A stretch of 9,880 bases of DNA from an uncultured Clostridia bacterium (GTDB lineage Bacteria > Bacillota > Clostridia > Peptostreptococcales > Anaerovoracaceae). The stretch covers positions 1 to 9,880 of the forward strand of contig CAMIWY010000027.1 of NCBI GenBank assembly GCA_946402595.1, written 5' to 3'. The number at the start of each line of letters is the position of its first letter. Within the stretch, counting starts at the first letter, position 1. Below, piece by piece: positions 6,300-9,880 of this stretch. A program made the position numbers and the translations under genes. Under the pieces are notes generated by a model. That model had not been told where the DNA came from, made no database searches, and worked only from the letters and a program-made list of their open reading frames with translations.

Positions 6300-7577
6300 T
6301 CAGTTGCCCACAGCATGTCTCACTATGACCTGTGGGCTCTTTACTTCTGTTCCGTAGCTGCTTTCATCAATAAGCCCGGCATCTATGCCTCCTCTGTACG
6401 GATCCGCCTCACCCTGAGAGCTTAGCTGATGCATGCCCTCGCTGTCCCATCTGGATATCTCTATCCTGTCACCGTATATCTCAATAACAGTTCCTGTCAG
6501 AGTCATATCCGCTGCTTCATATTCTCTCCACGTCCCGTTATTAAGTTCCTTAGGTCCGCAGTTCATGTAGTAGCCGGTATATCCGGCATTCATGTATGTG
6601 AATGTGAGAGTCTTTTCAGTGTACTTATCTGTTGTGATGGAAGTCTCATCCAGTTCAGGGATCAGCACAGTATCCCCCGCCTTTCTCATCACAGAGCTTC
6701 CGCCCATATAGCAGTCCCAGCCCTTGGAGTGGTTGTGCCCGAACAGGTATATGATATCCAGATCCCTGCCCGCTTCATTCACGGCATCGAATATGAGGGA
6801 TGAATACATGTTGTCACCGTTCCCGTGCCTTGAGGATGTCCTTGCCGTAAAGTGAAGAGGCACATGCCCGGCAATAATGACCGGTCTTGTCTCTCCCCTG
6901 TCAGCCAGCTCAGTAAGGCATGCACGCAGAGCTTCCGAAGATGCCCGCACCTTGTTCAGAGTGCCGGATGTCCTGCCCTGTTTCCACGGGAAGTCGTTCT
7001 GCGTATTCAGGACATAAACAAGATAGTCATCGAACTCATGGAGGCCGCTCTCGGATATCTCATCTGTCAGGGCATCATGGTTGCCCTGGATGAATACCAT
7101 CTTGTCTTCGGAGACTCCGGGTGCCTTCTCACTAACGATCCCTCTTATCTCGGATATAGATTCATCCGGGCTCAGCTGGTAGTCATACAGATTGGCATCG
7201 TTTGTATAGTCTCCGCACATTATGAAACCGTTTATACTGACGGCCTCTGTATCACTGTCCGTGCTGCTTTCTGCAGCGACAGCATCTGTATCCTTCGCCT
7301 CTATTCCTGCCACCGCAGAGTCAAGGATTGCAGCAAGATTTGCAGACGGCGCATCCCACCCCGGTTCCTCCTGATAGTCAGAAGCGCAGAATATGACCGC
7401 ATCAGGTCCTGCATCTGCTTTCGTCTGCTCGTTTTCAGCTGTATTCTCTTCGGTCACAGCGCCTTGTCCGTTATCCCTGCCGGCCTTATCAAGCGAAGCA
7501 GGCAGCATAAAAAGCAGTGCCGCTATCAGCACTGCTCCCGCTATTATGAACCATATTGTGTATTTTCTCTTCTTCAC
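6300..7577 (-). CDS. Membrane-anchored calcineurin-like metallophosphoesterase, 425 aa
   Basis: Seen: starts at a GTG (7577), the only start that keeps the N-terminus, since TAA of the previous gene is two codons upstream; no strong ribosome site, so coupling with the DJ-1 gene is likely. KKRK is followed by a hydrophobic segment (about 7-26) with no lipobox cysteine, so a signal anchor facing outward. Residues 30-115 are an Ala/Asp/Glu/Thr-rich linker region. Metal motifs are SDYQ (66-69), CGDYTND (121-127), QGNHD (164-168), AGHVPLH (236-242) and FGHNHS (279-284). Known: two metal ions bound by these motifs hydrolyse phosphoesters. Odd: motif I is D-Y-Q instead of the usual D-x-H, so one metal ligand is changed. 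Inferred: an extracellular phosphatase or nucleotide/lipid phosphodiesterase; substrate unknown. Last gene of a three-gene run. Confidence 0.87.
   Translation of the reverse strand: MKKRKYTIWFIIAGAVLIAALLFMLPASLDKAGRDNGQGAVTEENTAENEQTKADAGPDAVIFCASDYQEEPGWDAPSANLAAILDSAVAGIEAKDTDAVAAESSTDSDTEAVSINGFIMCGDYTNDANLYDYQLSPDESISEIRGIVSEKAPGVSEDKMVFIQGNHDALTDEISESGLHEFDDYLVYVLNTQNDFPWKQGRTSGTLNKVRASSEALRACLTELADRGETRPVIIAGHVPLHFTARTSSRHGNGDNMYSSLIFDAVNEAGRDLDIIYLFGHNHSKGWDCYMGGSSVMRKAGDTVLIPELDETSITTDKYTEKTLTFTYMNAGYTGYYMNCGPKELNNGTWREYEAADMTLTGTVIEIYGDRIEISRWDSEGMHQLSSQGEADPYRGGIDAGLIDESSYGTEVKSPQVIVRHAVGN
6306..6337 (+). terminator. Weak plus-strand terminator-like hairpin
   Basis: GCCCACAG (6306-6313) and CTGTGGGC (6330-6337) form a perfect 8-bp stem with a 16-nt loop, followed by TCTTTACTTC. 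It lies 42 nt after the stop of the XRE gene and inside the 3' end of the convergent phosphoesterase gene. The long loop and broken T-run make it a poor but plausible terminator. Confidence 0.35.
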
Positions 7578-7580
7578 TGA

Positions 7581-8192
7581 TTATCTGTACCTGTAGCAGG
7601 TCGCCGCAGCGATCCTGTCTGCAGTTTCCTTCCCGGCAAGGATCTCTGTAATGCACAGGGCAAAATCCATCGTCGCCCCGAGCCCCTGCCCGGTTATAAT
7701 GTTCCCGTCTACAGTCACGCTTTCATGCGTAAGTGTGACAAGCGGTGATATATCGGCATCACCGGCGCTGATGCTGGACCCTGCCTGCACCTTTTCGGCA
7801 AAGTCAGGATGGCATGTCGCCCTTCTTCCGTCAAGAATTCCGGTACCTGACAGTACACTTGGTGCTGCGCATATTGCCGCCACATATCTGCTGCCGTCAC
7901 CGGCAAATCTGACGCATTGACCTGTTACCAGCTCCGAAGTAGCCAGGTTCTCTGTCCCGACTCTTCCGCCCGGAAGGATCAGGATGTCTGCCTTTTCATA
8001 GTCAGCATCATTTGCAAGCACATCCGCCTCTATCCTGACCTGATGCGATGCCGTAACAGTCCTCTCCTCCATAACGGATGCAGTGATAACTCTGATACCC
8101 GCTCTTCTGAGGATATCCACTGTGAGAAGGCATTCGCACATCTCCATGCCGTCGGCCATGAAAACTATCGCTGTAATTTCTTTTCTGTCCAT
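7581..8192 (-). CDS. DJ-1/PfpI family protein (ThiJ/YajL-like), 203 aa
   Basis: Seen: the flavodoxin-like DJ-1 fold is evident from ITAIVFMADGMEMCECLLTV (6-25), ADILILPGGRVGTENLA (68-84), AAICAAPSVLSGTGILDGRR (105-124), ATCHPDF (125-131) and TGQGLGATMDFALCITEIL (167-185). The nucleophile elbow cysteine is C108, with E17 at the conserved glutamate position and H128 near the place of the third catalytic residue. Known: members act as methylglyoxal/glyoxal hydratases (glyoxalase III), protein or nucleotide deglycases, or redox sensors; these roles are debated. Inferred: carbonyl or redox stress protection in the cytosol. The gene starts 44 nt after the transglycosylase gene and its TAA lies 3 nt before the GTG of the phosphoesterase. 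The ribosome site is weak. Full family length, no sign of decay. Confidence 0.92.
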   Translation of the reverse strand: MDRKEITAIVFMADGMEMCECLLTVDILRRAGIRVITASVMEERTVTASHQVRIEADVLANDADYEKADILILPGGRVGTENLATSELVTGQCVRFAGDGSRYVAAICAAPSVLSGTGILDGRRATCHPDFAEKVQAGSSISAGDADISPLVTLTHESVTVDGNIITGQGLGATMDFALCITEILAGKETADRIAAATCYRYR

Positions 8193-8214
8193 AGTAATCT
8201 ATCAGTCCCATCCA

Positions 8215-8231
8215 TTTCCGGAATCCGGAAA
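8215..8231. repeat. Short perfect hairpin between two genes
   Basis: TTTCCGG (8215-8221) and CCGGAAA (8225-8231) pair fully around a 3-nt loop in the 44-nt gap between the transglycosylase and DJ-1 genes. No T-run follows on the minus strand, so it is not a standard terminator; it may protect the upstream message or reduce read-through. Confidence 0.45.
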
Positions 8232-8236
8232 AATCA

Positions 8237-9043
8237 TCAATACCAGTTGTGCGACAGGAAGTGCGCCCAGGCATTTGAAGGCGATCCATATCTTCCTGCT
8301 ATGTAGTTGAGACCCCATCTTATCTGGGTCTTGCCGTTGGTGTAGTAGTCGCTTCCGTATGCAGCCATCTTGCTTGCCGGCAGTGCCTGTGCAATACCAT
8401 GAGCTCCCGAGCTGCCGTTGTGTGCATTCGGATTCCAGCCAGATTCCCTGTTCCACAGATTGATAAGAGGCGTGATCTCTGTATCTGCCCAGCCGAACTC
8501 AGACAGAAGAGACAGAGCATATCTCTGGTAATCACCCTTAGCCCCAGTCGCAGTGACAAGCGGAGGTTCAGTAGTCAGATAGTCGTTGTAGACATAGTAC
8601 TCTTCGCCGTCTATCGTTACCTGGCTCCACTCATTGTATGTAATGCCGGTTCTCTGAATACCCTGGTACTTGTCAAGCGTGCCGCCGGGTTCATACTCAG
8701 TACCCGGGCCTGTACGGAAATAAACTCCCTGAGTTGCCCACACACTCTCATCAACTTTTGTCTTGATCGATTCCTCAGCTACTTTGATAGACTGGCCGGC
8801 CATTGTCGCAAAGTTCTGAGTATTATATTCCGTAAAACTCGTAACGACAGCCTCCTGTCTCATAGTAATGAGCCTGTTCCAGCAGGTCACGAAAAGGATG
8901 CAGCAAAGGACTGCTGCGATTATCATTTCGATAGCAACAATGTTCTTAAGTACAGCCCTGGACAGACCTCTTTTAATTTCCGGCCTGAAGTGTTTGCTGT
9001 TATAGTTCTTGACCGCTACATTTCCCTGTAATACTGCTTCCAT
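8237..9043 (-). CDS. Membrane-anchored SH3 plus lytic-transglycosylase-like (SLT/Apf-type) protein
   Basis: Seen: 268 residues; a basic N-terminus (positions 12-33) precedes one hydrophobic segment (about 34-54), so an N-in, C-out anchor without signal cleavage. A short helical stretch (60-98) leads to a bacterial SH3 domain (about 101-158; GVYFRTGPGTEYEPGGTL then YYVYNDYLTT). The C-terminal domain (about 170-268) has LINLWNRESGWNPNAHNGSS with E200 as likely catalytic glutamate, then GAHGIAQALPASKMAAYG (213-230), QIRWGLNYIAGRYGSP and a final AWAHFLSHNWY. Known: such domains cleave or bind peptidoglycan at the cell surface; the closing HFLSHNWY is typical of the aggregation-promoting-factor-type group. 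Inferred: a cell-wall hydrolase held at the membrane, with SH3 as wall-binding part. ATG at 9043 has only a weak ribosome site. First gene of a run with DJ-1 and the phosphoesterase. Confidence 0.9.
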   Translation of the reverse strand: MEAVLQGNVAVKNYNSKHFRPEIKRGLSRAVLKNIVAIEMIIAAVLCCILFVTCWNRLITMRQEAVVTSFTEYNTQNFATMAGQSIKVAEESIKTKVDESVWATQGVYFRTGPGTEYEPGGTLDKYQGIQRTGITYNEWSQVTIDGEEYYVYNDYLTTEPPLVTATGAKGDYQRYALSLLSEFGWADTEITPLINLWNRESGWNPNAHNGSSGAHGIAQALPASKMAAYGSDYYTNGKTQIRWGLNYIAGRYGSPSNAWAHFLSHNWY

Positions 9044-9089
9044 CAGTCTATACCCTGTATTTCCGTCCTGTTTTCAGCCTATAACAAAA

Positions 9090-9127
9090 ATGTAAAGTAG
9101 CCTTTACATCTAAATATTTATTGTAAA
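9090..9127. promoter_or_regulatory. Dyad and three TGTAAA/TTTACA half-sites upstream of the transglycosylase gene
   Basis: ATGTAAAG (9090-9097), TAGC, CTTTACAT (9102-9109) is a perfect 8-bp-arm dyad. A third half-site, TGTAAA (9122-9127), lies in the opposite direction to the TTTACA at 9103-9108. The cluster is between the likely promoter and the start codon, so it could be an operator or a leader hairpin. I cannot assign it to a named regulator; the 18-nt spacing does not match the 17-nt GlnR/TnrA site. Confidence 0.45.
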
Positions 9128-9137
9128 CGCATTACGT

Positions 9138-9167
9138 ATTATAGCAAAAAAGAACCCTGAATTTCAA
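9138..9167 (-). promoter_or_regulatory. Putative sigma-A promoter of the transglycosylase run
   Basis: On the minus strand TTGAAA (9162-9167) and TATAAT (9138-9143) are 18 nt apart, giving a leader of about 88 nt. The -35 lies in the loop of the terminator hairpin at 9155-9176, a compact arrangement that could also be coincidence in AT-rich DNA. Confidence 0.4.
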
Positions 9168-9176
9168 TATTCAGGG
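9145..9176 (-). terminator. Intrinsic terminator, minus strand
   Basis: CCCTGAAT (9155-9162) and ATTCAGGG (9169-9176) form a perfect 8-bp stem with a 6-nt loop. On the minus strand it is followed by TTCTTTTTTG, a good T-run. It would stop minus-strand transcripts that pass the first terminator at 9327-9357. Confidence 0.75.
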
Positions 9177-9326
9177 CCATGACTTCACCGTATTTTCATA
9201 AAGGAATCACATATTCAGAGGCGCTGGGACCTTATCCGGGTTCATCTATCTGACAATAATCAGCTTATGGTAAATATGGCACCAATGTCTCTTTTATTCC
9301 ATGACAGCATTCTTTTTCATACGAAA
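9177..9326. other. Short intergenic stretch, nothing recognised
   Basis: Between the two minus-strand terminators I see no gene with a ribosome binding site, no repeat and no RNA fold I can name. A small RNA bounded by the two terminators cannot be excluded, but no promoter stands out. Confidence 0.4.
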
Positions 9327-9357
9327 AGACCGCTGCGGGATCATATGGCAGCGGTCT
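9317..9357 (-). terminator. Intrinsic terminator of the XRE/HisKA-like gene
   Basis: AGACCGCTGC (9327-9336) and GCAGCGGTCT (9348-9357) make a perfect 10-bp, GC-rich stem with an 11-nt loop. On the minus strand the stem runs into TCTTTTCGTATG. It lies 25 nt after the stop codon of the regulator gene. Confidence 0.7.
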
Positions 9358-9381
9358 CTCCAGGGGAAAAGAGCATCGGAA

Positions 9382-9880
9382 TTACAGGTATTGTTTTACA
9401 AGTTCATCCAGGGAGATCGTATTTATGTCTGTACCATCTGATTTTCCAATAAACGGATCAGAGAAGGTCTGGTCATCCACCTTGACTTCTGTTCTTCTCA
9501 GATGCTCACATCCTTCAAGCATATATCTTGCTGAGGTCCGGATCAGTTCAAGATACCTTCTCCTGCTCTCCGGATCATCGGCGTATCTTTCAACCAGATC
9601 TGTACATCCGAGGATTATGTGTATAGGCGTGCTGATATCTTCAGATACCCGGTATATATGTCTCAGCTGCTCGGGTTCTCCACCGTCATCTGCGGCATAG
9701 ATTAGCTCACTAACGCTCACGCCGAGTATCTCTGCAATTCTCGGGAGCAGGCTGATATCCGGATATGACAGGTCCCGTTCCCATTTGGAGACTGCCTTGT
9801 CCGTCACATGCAGCTTGGCTGCCAGGGCCGCCTGCGTCAAGCCATGTTCTGTCCGCAATGTTCTGATATATTTTCCGAAT
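9382..9880 (-). CDS. XRE regulator with degenerate HisKA-like C-terminus (5' end outside the window)
   Basis: Seen: the frame is open to the right edge; codons before the first possible start (TTG at 9858) read FGKYIRTL, which joins RTEHGLTQAALAAKLHVTDK as a normal XRE N-terminus, so the true start is beyond 9880. Numbering from that TTG, the HTH covers about 1-55 (TDKAVSKWERDLSYPDISLL is a classic recognition region). Residues 71-122 read VSEDISTPIHIILGCTDLVE, then a DDPESRRRYLELIRTSARYMLE helix. This matches the HisKA dimerisation hairpin of histidine kinases (consensus MSHDIRTPMNAILG), with E73 in place of the phospho-accepting His. No ATPase domain follows; the protein ends 36 residues later in a polar tail. 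Inferred: a DNA-binding protein using a kinase-derived helical hairpin for dimerising or for docking to a kinase or response regulator. HTH part sure; HisKA relation probable. Confidence 0.85.
   Translation of the reverse strand, partial: FGKYIRTLRTEHGLTQAALAAKLHVTDKAVSKWERDLSYPDISLLPRIAEILGVSVSELIYAADDGGEPEQLRHIYRVSEDISTPIHIILGCTDLVERYADDPESRRRYLELIRTSARYMLEGCEHLRRTEVKVDDQTFSDPFIGKSDGTDINTISLDELVKQYL

Noticed and set aside
9090..9109. GlnR/TnrA-type operator
   Set aside because: The family site is TGTNA-N7-TNACA (17 nt); here the half-sites are one base further apart.
9267..9452. 61-codon plus-strand frame across the terminator and regulator 3' end
   Set aside because: It crosses a terminator hairpin and is antisense to the end of the regulator gene, with no ribosome site.
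9856..9858. TTG at 9858 as start of the XRE regulator
   Set aside because: Upstream codons to the window edge continue a typical XRE N-terminus (FGKYIRTL), so the real start is outside the window.

Overview
The window looks like a chromosomal piece of an anaerobic Bacillota, probably class Clostridia and close to Lachnospiraceae or related gut lineages. This rests on recognisable protein families (a long CofE-like protein, a DUF3990-type protein, an XRE regulator of a typical clostridial kind), AGGAG-type ribosome binding sites, and intergenic DNA that is AT-richer than the genes. No marker gene fixes the genus. There are nine protein genes, seven on the minus strand and two on the plus strand. 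No rRNA, tRNA, CRISPR array, insertion sequence or complete prophage gene was seen.

Right-to-left from 4582 runs an amino-sugar cluster: nagB (glucosamine-6-phosphate deaminase), glmM (phosphoglucosamine mutase) and a stand-alone left-handed beta-helix protein resembling the acetyltransferase half of GlmU. NagB and GlmM act on the same metabolite, glucosamine-6-phosphate, in opposite directions (catabolic and towards UDP-GlcNAc and the cell wall). The space between nagB and glmM is almost entirely a 100-bp REP/MITE-like palindrome. About 400 bp further on lies a 399-residue CofE-like (F420-0:glutamate ligase family) gene of unknown role, separated by a gene-free stretch that holds a strong GC-rich hairpin.

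Divergent from nagB, on the plus strand, is a two-gene module: a DUF3990-family protein with features suggesting an ADP-ribosyltransferase-like fold, then an XRE helix-turn-helix protein 7 nt later. A clear promoter with an 18-bp dyad in its spacer precedes it. The layout fits a toxin-antitoxin or related accessory module; this is inferred, not shown.

Convergent with that module is a second minus-strand run: a membrane-anchored SH3 plus lytic-transglycosylase-like protein, a DJ-1/PfpI protein, and a membrane-anchored calcineurin-like phosphoesterase. It suggests an envelope or stress locus. Upstream of it are a short gene-free region with two minus-strand terminators and the 3' part of an XRE regulator that runs off the right edge. 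The C-terminal part of that regulator looks like a histidine-kinase dimerisation (HisKA) hairpin in which the phospho-accepting histidine is replaced by glutamate and no ATPase domain follows.

The most unusual items are the degenerate HisKA-XRE fusion, the DUF3990-XRE module with its structured leader, and the palindromic element placed between two genes that compete for one substrate.
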